From assembly GCF_018691265.1 (NCBI RefSeq), contig NW_024881321.1, forward strand, positions 15,935,198 through 15,999,197: 64,000 nucleotides of DNA, in the 5' to 3' direction. The position numbers and the translations under genes were made by a program. The notes below the pieces were generated by a model that made no database searches, was not told the DNA's origin, and was given only the letters and a program-made list of their open reading frames with translations. Below, piece by piece: positions 1 through 13,100 of this stretch (positions within the stretch are counted from its first letter, which is position 1; every line of letters starts with the position of its first letter). The stretch comes from Tyto alba (taxonomy: Eukaryota > Chordata > Aves > Strigiformes > Tytonidae).

Positions 1-909
1 ATGTATATAATTTCATTGAAGTGCATAGCACTGTACAGTTGAATAATAAATGCATGACCCTGACATTAATACAAGGCGTTACACACTGCAGTCAAAATGC
101 ACCTGAAGTTTAAGGCACTAATTGGAAGGAAAATGAAGCATTATAAGTATGCGCTACTGCAAATACGAACAATGTTTAACCAGCAAATATTTCAGGAAGA
201 CTGCACAAAAATAAAATAGAATCAGGTGGACTAACCAAAGGGATTTGGCAAAGCAGCTCCACTAAATGTCACTGAGGTTTAGACACTAATCTTCTAACAA
301 GTTCCCGCTTTTAACACCACCACTAGATCTGAAACTATTTTTTACTGAGCATAAGACAAAAGAGAAGAGCAAAGCTCAAAACAGACAACCCTTCAGCTTC
401 TAGAATTGAACAGTGCATGTACATACGTTTTCATCAATGCACCAGTTTGTTTGACAAACTCTGGCATGCAAAGGATCAATAACAAGACAGCAGACATCAC
501 TCCCTAGTGGGTCACTACAACAGCTTTGCTCCATTCTGTTGTCTTTTTCACACTTTTCTGTTAGCTCAGATCACTACTCTTACCTAGAGGTGCCAGAATA
601 ACCCTAACGAGGGCAATCACATTACAGAGACGATCCTGTCTTATGTCTGCAGTTAACCAAAGCTGTAGAGATGGAAACTAGTTGTCTTATTGAACTTCAG
701 AATACTCAAGAATGGAAAGCTTAAGGAAGAAACCTGATCATCAGACAGGTAAAAAGTAAAATGCAAAATCTAGCTGTCAGATTGCTGAAAGTTACACTTT
801 CACAAGACATGGTCTTTCACAAACCAGACAGGCCTTTTTGCTGTTTGTTGACTCGTAAACTGGAAAAGACCTTTCACTGAAAAATTAAATGGAAATCACT
901 AGGTACTTC

Positions 910-934
910 TTTTTTTTTTTTTTTTTTTTTTTTT
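910..934. repeat. Poly(T), 25 bases
   Basis: Uninterrupted T run, equal to an A run on the DACH1 sense strand. No retrocopy body was recognised next to it. Confidence 0.95.
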
Positions 935-1484
935 AAACCTGGTCTAATGGAATACCAGGCTAAATGGCCTAAAAATCACAGAAAAGTTCACCTCCAAAAA
1001 AACCCCAGGCCACTGTTTTGTCATTGCTGCTTCACAGAACCTCTTTATATTTCTGTGGGTCTAGAATAGTCAGCTGTTTGTTTCCATAAACAGCCTAGCT
1101 AAGTAGCAGATGTTTCCTTGGGCAGTTATTCAATATATCTAGAAAAAAAAAATCCCTTTGCCTTCCAGGCTTCTGACAGCTTTGTTTCCAGCTCCTGACT
1201 TCTTTTCCCTGCTGAAATGTTCAACCTTTACAGCAGGCCTGCACAACAGGTGGGCCGTGGGTCTCTTGCAGCTTGAAAAACCATTTGTTTGGCCCATCAG
1301 CTGCTGAGAAGCATCATGTACTGTTTGATTTGCCCAGCTGCCAAGAGGCAGCCACAAGATGGCCAGCAGAAAATGCATATCTCCTAGGCTTGTAACTGAT
1401 CCTTCAGGATGCATCTATCTCCTAGTCAGCCACCTGGTCAACCAGCAGACACACAGCTCCAGATTCATACACACACAGGCCAAA

Positions 1485-1660
1485 GAAGTGGCGAAATAAG
1501 AAAGACTTTGGATATTCAGAAGTATTATTTGGCAGGGGGGAGTTTGAAACAGAGGTGGAAGGAAAATAGGAAACCAACAATACAAGGGAGGTGGAAACAG
1601 TGTTGAAATGGGTCGGCAGAGAAGAAGTATTCACAGGGGAAAGTGAAAATGTATTTTCAT
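1485..1660. repeat. Purine-rich tract 1 (plus strand)
   Basis: The plus strand is dominated by short A/G words such as ggaaggaaaa, gagaagaag and gaggtgg, with few C or T runs. It resembles the larger tracts further right and may be part of the same degenerate repeat. Confidence 0.35.
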
Positions 1661-2049
1661 CCTGAAAATGACCTGATAAATCCATTTGAGAATCCTGGCT
1701 CGATACTAAACCCGAGTATCTTTCTGCCAGAAGCCCCATGCAATAATAAATGAGTAACAACAAATCCATAGTATGTACTATGCAGCAATAAAAATTAAAT
1801 AACTGATAAGGAAGTGTCAACTGAATAAATATGCATAATTTACAAGCTGATATATGTGTATCTATATAGAATTATTTAACATTTCTAAGGTGTTTTAATG
1901 AGAAAATAGGTAAGAAAAAACTTGGTAAGTTGTATAAAGAATAAGGTGCTTTTCTTTTCTTGGGTTTAAAAAATTAATACTGTAGAGAATACATGACCAT
2001 AGGTTTACATGGTATTATACAGATGGATGACCTCATATTTGAAGAGCTA

Positions 2050-3110
2050 TGGGAGCAAATGGAATTGCTTTTGATTAAGAGGAAGGGGGACACAGAGAGG
2101 AACAGACAGAAATGCAAAGATAGGAGATAGAAGCCCTGAGAGAAAGATGCAATTATTGAAGGGACTTTAAAGAAGGATAATGGGTAAAAGAAATGGACTT
2201 GATGCTGGTCATCACAGTCAATATCATGGGCAAAATAAATGAAGGAAAGACTAAAGAAAAGACAATTTAGTTAAATGTGCTGCAGAGAAAACTGATGTCC
2301 CCAGAAAATAAATAGATGTTCTGTCATTTGAGGATATTGAAAACTATTTTTAAAAAATCATTAGTTAATTTCAGAGGAGTCTTGTACTGGAAAATGCGTC
2401 CTATCTATGATTAGCAGCCAACAGTAATCTTCTCTAAGTCTACAAACATTAGCTCATATAAAATTTAGGATTTAGAGAAATGAGGACAAGAAGTTTGATG
2501 CAGTTGGAATTGGAAATAAAGACAGAAAATGTGACTAGGGGGAGTGACTGAGACTGGTTAAACACATAGATAGAAACACAGTAACCAGGGCACTGGAAGA
2601 CATTGTGAAAGGGAGCTAGTAAAAAGAAATGGTTGGCTGACAATAACTGAGACTGAAGGCGAGGGATGGGGTGATTTGGACCGACTAGACAAGAACACGA
2701 CCCACTGGTTGAGAATAGAAGGAAAGACGGGGGATAGAACACAGAACGGGCAAGAAAGTCAGGTAAAGTCATGTGAAGTCTCTTAGAGGGAGAAAACTTG
2801 ACAAGTAACTGGATATCTGGCATGTGGATAGAGCATTATGAGCCAATATCTGGAGAATTCTGGATCTTGATTAACAAGAATATTAGATGTAAGAAGTTAA
2901 AATTAGAGGCTGGAACTATGACTGGATATAAACAGAAACTTGTATTGAAAGGTGGGACAAAAAAAGAGGCAAGAAGAAGATTATAAAATTTGGAAATGGA
3001 TTAGGACAGAGAAAAAGGCCAGAGATTAGGAAGAAACAGGGATAAGAAATCTTGATGGAGACATTGTTAAAGGTGATACAGGTTGCAAGAAAAATTAAAG
3101 GAAGACTCTG
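2050..3110. repeat. Purine-rich tract 2, about 1 kb (plus strand)
   Basis: Roughly 1 kb of strongly purine-biased plus strand with recurring words such as gaaagg, agacag, tggaa and gagac. There is no exact tandem unit by eye. It could be a decayed minisatellite or the edge of an unrecognised repeat family. The 124-residue minus-strand open frame at 2449-2823 is a side effect of this bias. Confidence 0.4.
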
Positions 3111-4474
3111 TGCCTAAGAACATGAAAAGTATCCCAAGATTGTTGTTATTTATCTCAATATCTGTAAAACCCACATGGCAAAATGGTCATTCCTTAGACC
3201 ACACTGCTCATATGTAACAAGGTATTACAGTTTATCAGTTACTTTATTAGTGTTATCTCTGTGAATCTAAAGATTCAAGTTCATAAGGCTCACAGATGTC
3301 ATTTCACAGAGAAACTTATGACTTTGTAGTTTACTTGTTAAAAAGAAAACCCTAGGAAATGGTTACCTAGGACATCATTCAAATGGTGAAGCAAAATACT
3401 CAACTGTTAGAAAATGACAAAATTAAGACTTAACATATGAATGAAACTGAGATAATCATTCACACCTCTTCTGTAAAGCATGATGTCTAATGATGAAAGT
3501 ATTATATAAAAAACAGGTATTATATAAAGCATAAGAACACACACTGAGCACTGAAGATAAAGAAAATATTGGATAGATATCCATTTGTTCAACTACATCC
3601 TTGTCCCCTGTACTGAATGAGACAGGCTACTGTGAAAAATACAGTGTCTAATCATATAATTAAAGATTATATCATGATGCATACACAAAGACAGTTGAAC
3701 AAAGGTGCGGAAGACAACCTTAATTCTACCATTTCCTAATTTTGGAATGCTTGACTTTACAGCCTTGATAATGCCCTTTTCCAATAAAGTTTTTGATCTC
3801 ACAGGAAATATCATCACACATTTCCACATGCTTTTGTCCAGAATTTATACATCAGAAATGGAATCATGAGCATAAGCTTCACAGAACCACCAGAAGTTCC
3901 TTTTCAGTGTGGAAGTCCTTCAGATAGCTATCTTTCAAAAACAAATACAGCCAGAAAGAATCAAGGACTATTGTTTGCTGAGATTATTACACTGCTTTTG
4001 CTTGTTGAAAAATAGATTAAACAAGTTTCAAACCAACATCGAGAACAATTTAGGTTAGGTTTTTATACAAATGACTGAAGCTGTATCAGAGCAATTTTTA
4101 TTAATGTTTAGGGCAGCTGCAGGGCAGCTTTCCCCTAGTACTTAGGCCGAAAAATACACACATTAGGTTCTTGGTGTGGCCAAAGTTAAATCATAGTTTA
4201 TTTCTCACTTTTCTCAGTAGACTTCAAAGGCCTTACAAATGACTTCACACAGGACTATGCAGACACTGTGCTGAGATGCAGTTGCTTTCTTTTTCTATTC
4301 CTGAATTGGCTCAACATTTACATTTTCTGCCTTTTCCTTTCTGGGAGGGAAAAAGAGAAATGACCCTGGAAGGTTTTATGTGCATGATAGCTGAGTGGCT
4401 CTTTTTTGTACCTCAGGAAAGCGTAGTCTGAAGCCATTTAGTATTACACTTAACTGTGCTGTTAATATGAGCCT

Positions 4475-5420
4475 ACAGAAGAGGTGGAGAACTAGGAAAA
4501 GGCAAGAAGAAACAATCAGTGGAAAGGGCTTAGAAAGCATAAGTTCATTTTGCTAAGGGACAGGGAGAGTAAAATATCCAACTGATTTGGAGAAAGGCTG
4601 ATAATGTGCTAGAAGGAAAAAAAGTATCTGCAGCAGGATAAAGAATTGAGGTATGAAACTTTGATTGATGGACAAATGGAACAAAATCTGTGCTAGAGGA
4701 GAATGCGTAGTTAAGGAAAACTTTGAGAACAGACAAAGTGCAAAGGGTGTCTTGGAACACAAACAGATATTTGGGGAAAAAAAAAAAAGGCTTGAGATTT
4801 CATGGGAACTGAACAGGGTGAGAAGACTATCAGCAGAAAATGGTGGAGCTGGTTTCAGAAGCAGCTGGAATAATGGTTTGTAGACATTGGAAATTAATTG
4901 GAAGGAAGAATTAAAGGTACAGGATGAGGCAATTGCTAGAAAATAGGAAAGAAATTGATAAGACAAAGAAAATAATAGCCTGAGAGAGAAAAAATTTGGT
5001 TAAGCTTCCTGTTGTCATCAGGATAGCTGTGGGAGAAAAGCACAAACCAATTTGGGAGTGATGTTGGAAAAGGAGGACATGACAGGCACACCATATGAAA
5101 AGAAGAGGTAAAGGGGAAGACAGTGCAGAAGTAGAACATTCTTAGAGAAGTTTAGATAATGCATAAAGGAAGTGTGTTTAGGTGGAATATAGATGAATGT
5201 ACAGGACTTGGGAGGAAAACTACTGGGAGACAGACAATTGGAAATGTTGGATTTATAGAGGAAAAGAAAAATTAATAATGTAGTCAGAAAAATACATGGT
5301 AAATAACCAGATGGGGAAGAAAAGGTCAATGGAAATAAGAAAGTAAGAGCGGCAGTAAATGTCATTGTTCTAGTGCTTAGTAAGAGGTCTGGTAACAAAA
5401 CAGTATATAAAAGTCAAACA
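4475..5420. repeat. Purine-rich tract 3, about 0.95 kb (plus strand)
   Basis: Same character as tract 2: long A/G-rich plus strand with recurring ggaaa, gagaa, gaagg and agacag words and no clear unit. Minus-strand open frames of 137 and 126 residues here are Ser/Phe/Leu-rich, as expected from reading a pyrimidine-rich strand. Confidence 0.4.
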
Positions 5421-6749
5421 TTATCTTTGCATGGTACCTTTTTGTGTGGGATGAGGGGGTCTTGGGAAACCGGATTGGGAGCTAGGCATAGGCATCTAGT
5501 GAACCTACAATATGTATGGAGAAGAGGATAATCTGCTTTATTGTTATTTTAAACAGAAGCAAGAAAGAAAACATTTAAAACCAGTGTCTACACCAGTTCC
5601 TAATAACTTAGTATCTGTTTGTATCTGTTAAAAAATATGACACCCATAACTGGGTTATTTATTATGATTATTGTTAGCATTTTATGGATACCCCAGCAAA
5701 CTGTTATCTATCCAGTATTTAAAAATACCCAAACCCAGCCCTAAGATATCCTGTATTGCTTCTTTTTATAGTCTCATATTCAAATTTCTTTTTATTATAT
5801 CTCTCATTTTACAAAAGACTTTACATGAACTAAAAGTGAATCTGAATGAGTGCTACATGATGAAAAATAGAACAGAACATAACCCTATTATTGACAAATG
5901 CAATTATCTTCTATGCTTAAATTAGTCCGATTACTTACTCACAAAAATGATAGTTAAAAATATGAACATTAAATATAACTTCCAGCTGACACACATCCTT
6001 TTATTTATAATAAATGATAAAATCTTTATTTTTAAATATGATTTCCTTGTGTAATATTTTCTTTAATGCTGAAATTACACTTGATATTCCAATTATTTCA
6101 CTTCCCCACAGAATGCTGCAGCGTTCCTACTTTTGTTTGCTTATTTACAGAACTGCATAGCATGCTTAATATAGTAAGTTAAAAAAAAATTAATGATTGT
6201 GGATAAAGACAAAATTACTCAGACATGCCTAGATACTGAGATACAGATATATTTCTGAGAGGAATAAGAAAGGTATAAGTATTTCCCTAAGTATTTTTTT
6301 CCCAGAACCTGAAACATGAAAGAGATAGTATGATATTCTTTATTATGGAATATATTGTATATTCTATATAATTATTATTCTTTTGTACATACCAGACTAT
6401 AGAGAATATCACGTACAGATAAAATGTCAGAACATAATTGAAATTTTGCAAAATTGGAAATACATGGTCTTTGTTGCCCTGATGAAAATTTTAAAATGTT
6501 GGAAAAATCCCAGTTTCACCCATTAGAAAGCTTCTATAGAGTTTTGCAGCTAAATTCTCCAAGGATCCCATCTGTACTAAGCATGCTTTATCCTAATGCT
6601 GCAGGAATGAAGCAGTTCTTTCCCTGCAACTCTCTTTCCTCATTCTTGCAAACAATTGCCATGCTAAATACTGAGATAAGAACAAAGAAATTGTCTTTGC
6701 TTTTCTTTCAGTGCTGCTCTCCATGATATCCAGACAGAAGAAACAGAAT

Positions 6750-7215
6750 GTGTACTGTAAGCAGTAGGGAATGCATGCTTGATGGAGAGGTGAGGGGAAG
6801 CAGAGAATACAGATGGAGATGTGGTACCAAACAGGAAAGGCTGGTAATGGGAAATGACAGTGCAGCATGGACTCTCGAAATGGCTGGACAAGAAGAGAAA
6901 GCAATTGGAAGGGTCAGGCAGAGACAGGGGCCCGAGGCATCACTGAGAAGAGAAAGAGCTTGTAATTAAAGCAATAATCAGGGTGGCATGAAACTGAGTT
7001 CAGAAGAGAATTCTGGAAGAATGTCAAGTTAGGAAAAAAGAAAGAGAATGTAATATAGAGACAAGAAAGAGTGAGTTTAGCCACTGACAAAAGATGGAAT
7101 TGGAGTGAGGAGGAAGCAACTGGGAGGAACTGGGACACAGAGATACAGGAGTAACAGGGATATGTGCTAAGGGGGACACAAAGAAAAAGGAGTTTATGAT
7201 GAAAAGGAATCCTCC
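6750..7215. repeat. Purine-rich tract 4, about 0.47 kb (plus strand)
   Basis: Another purine-biased stretch, containing words such as ggaactgggacacagag and gagaggtgagggg. Its vocabulary resembles tracts 2 and 3, suggesting a shared origin. Confidence 0.38.
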
Positions 7216-9481
7216 TTCCAATACTGGAGGTGAACAAAAGTCCTGACACTTAGCATTACTTGTGCCATTAACTATTTCTGAAACCTTTCAGCCTACAATA
7301 GCTGATCCACAATGACAATGATACACATAACTCCTACAGTTACATTTGTGTTGTATGGTTATGTATTGTGGTAGATCTAAAAGTTCTGAACTGTTGTATG
7401 ACAAGCTGAATATGTTAAATGATAAGAAATTGCAACTCTATTTCTTGCTTCTTTTTTACTTTTCCTTAAAAACCCCTATTTTAATTATATGTTAAGACTG
7501 CAAAGTAGAGACAGGAAATGTCAGAATTAAGGTTGCCTTTGCAATGTGATCCAATAACATGATCAGAATATATTATGATCCGGTCTTTAATTAAATAATC
7601 ATCTGTGGGCTGTTTTTTTTTTTTTCCTTGCACCACCTAGGACAGATGAATCAAGGAAAGGTCATCATTACTGAGAGTGTTGCTTGTAAGTCCTTGATTT
7701 CATTTGTTGCAGAAATGGAAATATATGAAATGAGCATAAGCAGGCAGAAGATAGCTGGAAAAGAATGGATAATCATGGTTAAAAAGCTGAAGTGCTGTTC
7801 CTATGTAGTTTGGGATAAATCCTTTAGAATACATGCTTCCAAAATACTCAATAATTATGTGTTGCTCATTTTATAAATATCCAGTTTGGCATCTCAGCCC
7901 ATAAATGAAACTGAATTCAACAGGAACAGTGCTTTTAAATACACTGAATACATTTGCCAAAAATGCAAAGTATCCTGAAAAAATAGGTCCTAGCCACTTA
8001 AAAGTTAAGTAATTTGTCACCTCAATCTTGTTGTGACGCTTTTTCCCAGCTTTCAAATAGGAAAACTCCAAAGTTCACTTCCTTGCAGGAATGTTCTGAA
8101 GTTAAAAGCAATGTTTGCAAAGAGCTCAGATACTGCAGTGGCTAGGGTAATAGAATGGCCTCCCAAGAAATCAGAAGTCTGTCTTTGCACCAAACAAAAT
8201 AGCAGAATGACTGGATTACAACAAAATGACATAATGACTGGATTCTTACTAAATGAATTACGACAAATGGTGCTTTGAATAAGGCATACATTTTACGGGA
8301 AGGAAATTAGGATTCTGGTATAACAAACCTCACAACACATACGTATTTCCCAGGCAACATTTAATCTGGCATACTCCAACTTGTGAGTTATTGACTTTGC
8401 AGACATAACTTGCTCTAAATCTAAACGTTTTTGCTTATATACATGTATTTGTCCTGCATAAGAACTTATTGCCTATTTTGAACTTGTTTATATGCTCAAT
8501 ACATTAAAAGCTTGTTGACTTTTTATGCTGTTGTTACAGCCTCCTTGTGGCACACCAGTAACAACTCTTTACGAATTAGAAAAAGTGATTAAATAACACA
8601 CATATTATGTCAAATAATACTGTGAAGATGACTGACTTCAAAATGAAAAATAAAGGCAATTGAGAGTGATTACTGGAGCTAATCATTTTAGGCTTGCCCC
8701 TGAAAAATGCACCTTCATTTAGGATTGAAAACAAACGCTATTTTTACTGTTTAGTATTCATGTAGGTAGATTTAGCCTGTTGACTAGAGAAGACATTATA
8801 ACATAAAAACTGTCCTAAAAATTTGCTCTTTACCTATATCTTGTTGTTTGCAATATATATATGCACACATATATAGTTATATTCACAGGGGAAGTAACAC
8901 AGCTTTCTTTAGGATTTCGTGTATAAATTTACTCAGCAGATTTGTTTTATTAAAATGTAAATAATGGGATATCGTAAATGAAAAATCCAAGAAGGGGATA
9001 AACAGATTATTCATCATTAATGCTCAGAGTAGTTTATGGAAACATACCTTTCAGTAACTGCCACTGAATATCAGCTATGAAATTCTCATCATGCCTTCAA
9101 AGTTACCCATTAGGTTTAGCCATTTGTATAGTTAAAAGGCTCAAAAGTTTCAAATATACTTTTAAAAACAGTTATCTCAAATCTAAATATACCTTTTTCA
9201 CAAAAACTGCATTCAGCATGTCTGAGATTCAACCAATATTGTTTCAAATTAATTATTCTTCTTTAATTGCTCTGTATAAACAGAAATGACCTATTAATTT
9301 AAAGAAAAATCTATCAGCACAGAATGTATTATCTCTTATAAACAAGCAAGATGAACTTGACCTTGTTTGAACTTGTTTTGATGTGGCCCAGATGGTAGGC
9401 TACATGCTTGAATAGCAGTCTAAAGCTGAGGAAAAACTCATATAGCAAGATCTAGATTTATAGCCTTTTGCAAATTCCTAC

Positions 9482-9550
9482 CTTGTATTGTCCTTTCAGC
9501 ATCTGTTCTGCCCCCGCTGCGGTCAGCTTCTATCTCTGGGGTCAGAGAGT
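9482..9550 (-). CDS. DACH1: DACH1 coding exon: acidic C-terminal tail (last visible exon)
   Basis: This 69-base exon is too short to be found as a stand-alone ORF; it was found by searching the minus strand for the expected DACH1 tail. It has AC, 22 codons and a trailing G, encoding SLTPEIEADRSGGRTDAER then TIQ. This agrees with the vertebrate DACH1 tail as recalled, with no difference noticed. The acceptor is ctttctatgtttctag (AG at 9551-9552) and the donor CAAG|GTAGGAA (GT at 9480-9481). The leftover G predicts that the missing final exon starts with two bases completing an Asp or Glu codon; known DACH1 has Asp there. The GC-rich patch inside it (around the Arg-Ser-Gly-Gly codons) contrasts with the AT-rich flanks. 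The stop codon and 3' UTR are not in this exon. Confidence 0.96.
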
Positions 9551-10022
9551 CTAGAAACATAGAAAGGTAAGACTGACACATATTTCATTTGATTCTTATA
9601 GCCCTTTTTACAACCTGTTACGCCAATGCTGAATTACAATACAATCAACCTTTGTCAGTTTTTTTAATGTTGAACAATGACTGGAGGCCAGGACAATTTT
9701 TTGTTAGACTAGGAAGATTAATGAGCAATAGATTTTTCAAGCATGAAGAGGGGGAGAAAAAGAAGAAGAAAAAAAAATTGACTTCTCAAGCTAATAATAT
9801 AAAATTGTCCTAGTTTGGACATTCTCTCCAGTGAGTTTATTTGCACATACTATATAAAGTAACAAAACAATAAAGAGAGAGGCATCACTTGAATGAAGCA
9901 AAGAAAAGAGATTTTCTTTTTTTTTTTTCCCTCCCATCTTCTTATAATTTTTCAATATAACAAGCTTCTTTGGGCACTTAAATTTAAAGTTAATGACATA
10001 GAGGCAAAAATTGGTTTCTTAC
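9551..10022 (-). other. DACH1: DACH1 short intron (472 bp)
   Basis: Complete intron between the DachBox-C exon and the acidic-tail exon, with GTAAGA at its 5' end and TTTCTAG at its 3' end. It contains a purine-rich A/G stretch near 9744-9778 and a T run near 9914-9928 on the plus strand. Nothing else is recognisable. Confidence 0.93.
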
Positions 10023-10166
10023 CATTTAGGACCCTGAGACTATCTGTGGAAGCTGCTTGTTTCAGTGTCTGTTCTGCTTGTTCCCGTCGTTTAGTCTCAA
10101 ATTCAAGTGCTTCCTGCAATTTCCTCTTTGCCTTCTTTTCCTTCTTTAGCCTTTTCTGAATTATTG
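10023..10166 (-). CDS. DACH1: DACH1 coding exon: second half of DachBox-C coiled coil
   Basis: The exon carries CA, then 47 codons, then G. The protein runs from IIQKRLKKEKKAKRKLQ through EALEFETKRREQAEQTL to KQAASTDSLRVLN. The first part is a very basic Lys/Arg helix that may also serve nuclear localisation; it is followed by an acidic/basic coiled coil that completes DachBox-C. The end AASTDSLRVLN is characteristic of DACH1 rather than DACH2. The acceptor has a strong polypyrimidine tract (ttcttttttcctag, AG at 10167-10168). The donor is AATG|GTAAGAA. The trailing G pairs with AC at the next exon to give Asp. This exon and the next are only 472 bp apart, the shortest spacing among the visible exons. 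There is no in-frame stop or frameshift. Confidence 0.97.
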
Positions 10167-13100
10167 CTAGGAAAAAAGAAAATCAGTGTACTCAAGTTCG
10201 GATCTGAAACATGGCTACATGATTACCTATTAAGAGTTCTGAGAAAAGCTACAACTGAAACAGTTCATATAAATTGATTAATTACACAATACCAATTTAA
10301 ATTACTTGAAATTTGCTGGAATCACACTTGGATATTCTAAGAGCTACCATTCTATACCCTGATATTGAAAACTGTAGGTGATATTCAGCTTTAGCATATG
10401 TATTTTTTTTATAAACAGGTAAGAATCTGCAAATGTCCAAATCAGAAAACCTTGGAACCAGCAATGAAATGTAATTTTTGCATCATCTGACATAGATATA
10501 TCTCTGTGTCTGGAAGTGAGGTGTTTTGGGGGGATTAAGTGCACTGTTTTGTTATTGCCCATAGCACACATTTAGTATACAAAGTGATGAAGCTCTTGCC
10601 TGCCTGCCTGCAGCTTCTCTCCCACAAGAGGGAGATCCGGCTGCTTGGGTGCCAGGGCTGCAGGAAGAGCTCAGCCCCCACCCTACTGTGGTCCTCATTC
10701 CTTAGGGAAAGACCCTGAGCTTTATAACTCACCTCCAAGCTGCTGCTTCCTGCAAGCCGTCTGACCTCTTGGTGCCTGGTCTCTATTCCCTGTATTTATT
10801 TCTTATCCACATTTCCCTTTGTCTTTCCCTTTTCCCTTTCTTGCTCTTTGTTGGCTGCTGTTCCATCAGCCATCTAACCTTGAAGAACTCATAGCAAATC
10901 CTTTACAGTGCTGGATCCCTCAGACAAGTAAGTATTACTTTGCTTTGTCAAATGTGAAGGAAAATATTAGGAAAGGAAGGAGTATTTTGAAATCAAGAAT
11001 TAGAAGGACCTAATTTAGAAAAATGTTTTCCTTGTATCTCTTCAGTTCAGATTTTACAAGGAAAAGGATTTTAAGATCAGGATGAAACTTCATCAAAATT
11101 TTCTTTTCTATGGTACGAGTGACTTACAACCCCAGAAGTAAGACTTGCATGATCCCTAACTGAAGGAAAACATTGCAGGTTACATTCCTGATGTAAAAGC
11201 ATAATGTGAACCAATTTTTCTACTTAATAAAAGCTGAAGTGAGCCTCTAAAGAAATCATGTAAAGTCATAGAGCACAACATTATCTCCTCCACCACACTC
11301 CATCCCTTCTTACATAACACATTTAGGGATTTCAGGGATGTTCATGTAAGAAACTTATTTCTTGTAAGCTTCCTGGACAACCCTTTCCTGAAGAGTCTGT
11401 TATTTTGACACTAACGAAAAAAATATCTACTAAACTACTCGCTAAAAAATACTTTTACACTCACTAAAAGATTTATCGTTACCAAAACCAGTTAATATGT
11501 GATACTAGGTTTGACTGGCAAGATCTATCTAGCCCTGTATCTGACTCCAAAGTAACCTCTGGTACCTGCCTAGGGATGAATGCTGGAAAAGGGAAAAATA
11601 TACTTCTACCAGTTCATACTCCCCATTTTCAGTAGTCTGTGATGGTGAAATCTTTCACAAAATGCATATAATTAAACTTTTAAAGGGAATCACCATTGTT
11701 ATTACTATTTAATTTATATGCTAAAAATAAACACTTTTTGGGTAATCTTGGATATTTTGTGTTGCTATACAGAACTGTTCAGACACAAAATGAATAGAAG
11801 CACATACCCTGTAGTCAGAAGAGCTACATAATTTACATCCAAGACTTTGGAATTTTGGTTCTTTCTCATTTTGTATAGTACCATCTACTTTACTGGCTAA
11901 TTAGCTTATACTATCAAAGAACATCTAGTATCTATACAAAGGCTAAACTAAATACATTTTGAATCATTGCACGGTTTTAATGTTTTCATTATAAGTACTT
12001 TGAAAGTGATTGCAATAAATGAGAAGGAAACATATGTTGCTTTCTGAATTAAAATGTCATCATGGCTGACACATTGTAGATGTTACTACAGCAGTCAGAG
12101 CCAGAATTAGCAAGCCCTTACTGTGTAGCTGCTCACAGAAGAGATATTATCCTACTTTCACCAGTTGATGAGACACATCCTACAGCCTTAGGAATCACTA
12201 ATTGGAATATTTACAAAGAAGGAAGGAAACAGTACAGTAAATAAGCAGCTCTGTAGAACATACAGTAGCAGCAGTGAATTTAATGTTCAAAAAAATCGCA
12301 AAAATATTGAGATGTACCCTCTAAATAAAAAAAAATATTTTCTTGTTTTAACATGATGAGCAAGACAGGTGTTGCCTAATGCTGAAGATCCCATTCACCT
12401 GATAAGTTTTGACCTGTATGTGACACAGTGACTTGTGTTTCTATGACACAGCTTTTAAGTGTATTTCAGTTTTTTCATATGGTATCTCTTAACAGTGATA
12501 TGGTACACTTCTCCCATCTTGCTCATGCTTCCATTAAGACATGTGAAGCTTTCTTTAATCCATAACACTTGCTATCTGGAAAACTAATAGTAGGTAAAGC
12601 TTCCTATGTATTTTTCTACCTTCAATTGAAGAATAAATTCTCACAGTAATTACAATCTGGCCTTATTTTTTCTCTCATATTTGGATCTGTTCATTTCACG
12701 GAATAATCCATTACTTTCTTTTCTTTTGTACAGAAGTATCCACTAGCAGAGGCAGTCATCCTCATTATATTTGCTTTGCTGCATACCACCATTAAGTGTT
12801 GAAATCCATTTCTTTTTGGTCTGACTCTTTTACCAGTGCAATATCATCATTAGAGGGATATATTTAAAAAGCAAGTAATGCATCATGCTGAAAATAGCAT
12901 TGTCAATTATTTCAGTACCCTGAACAAAACAAGGGAATATCCCATGCTCTTTCCTGACATACAACTTTGGGTAAAATTAATTTTGCTTAACTTTAACTGC
13001 TTAAAACATATGTGTCTAGTCCAGCCTAGTCAACTATATTTCCTCTGGAGTTAAAAGGAAGAGAAAGAAGTTTTCAAAGTGTAATTGACCCCACCTACCT

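Larger units (their letters stand above)
1..9481 (-). other. DACH1: DACH1 intron 3' of the last visible exon (end not seen)
   Basis: No exon could be recognised here. I searched the minus strand for the expected last coding segment (GRLYLKTTVMY then stop) and found no match, so the terminal exon probably lies left of the window. The stretch holds a 25-base T run at 910-934, several purine-rich tracts on the plus strand (listed separately) and otherwise ordinary AT-rich sequence. The long minus-strand open frames at about 4553-5398 and 6593-7249 are by-products of the pyrimidine-rich strand, not genes. Confidence 0.75.

Noticed and set aside
1..900. Possible DACH1 3' UTR at the left edge
   Set aside because: A 3' UTR must be joined to the last coding segment, and no such coding segment or acceptor was found to its right on the minus strand.
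1981..2040. A minus-strand VMY-like reading as the missing DACH1 terminal exon
   Set aside because: The preceding codons do not match the DACH1 tail and there is no stop directly after Tyr or suitable acceptor phase.
4553..5398. Long minus-strand open frames (137 and 126 residues)
   Set aside because: Ser/Phe/Leu-rich, overlapping in different frames and fully explained by the pyrimidine-rich strand of the purine tract; no domain and no splice context.
10535..10738. GC-richer minus-strand frame with a good GAG|GTGAGT donor as an alternative DACH1 exon
   Set aside because: The peptide has no similarity to any DACH1 isoform I know, and no convincing phase-compatible acceptor was found.
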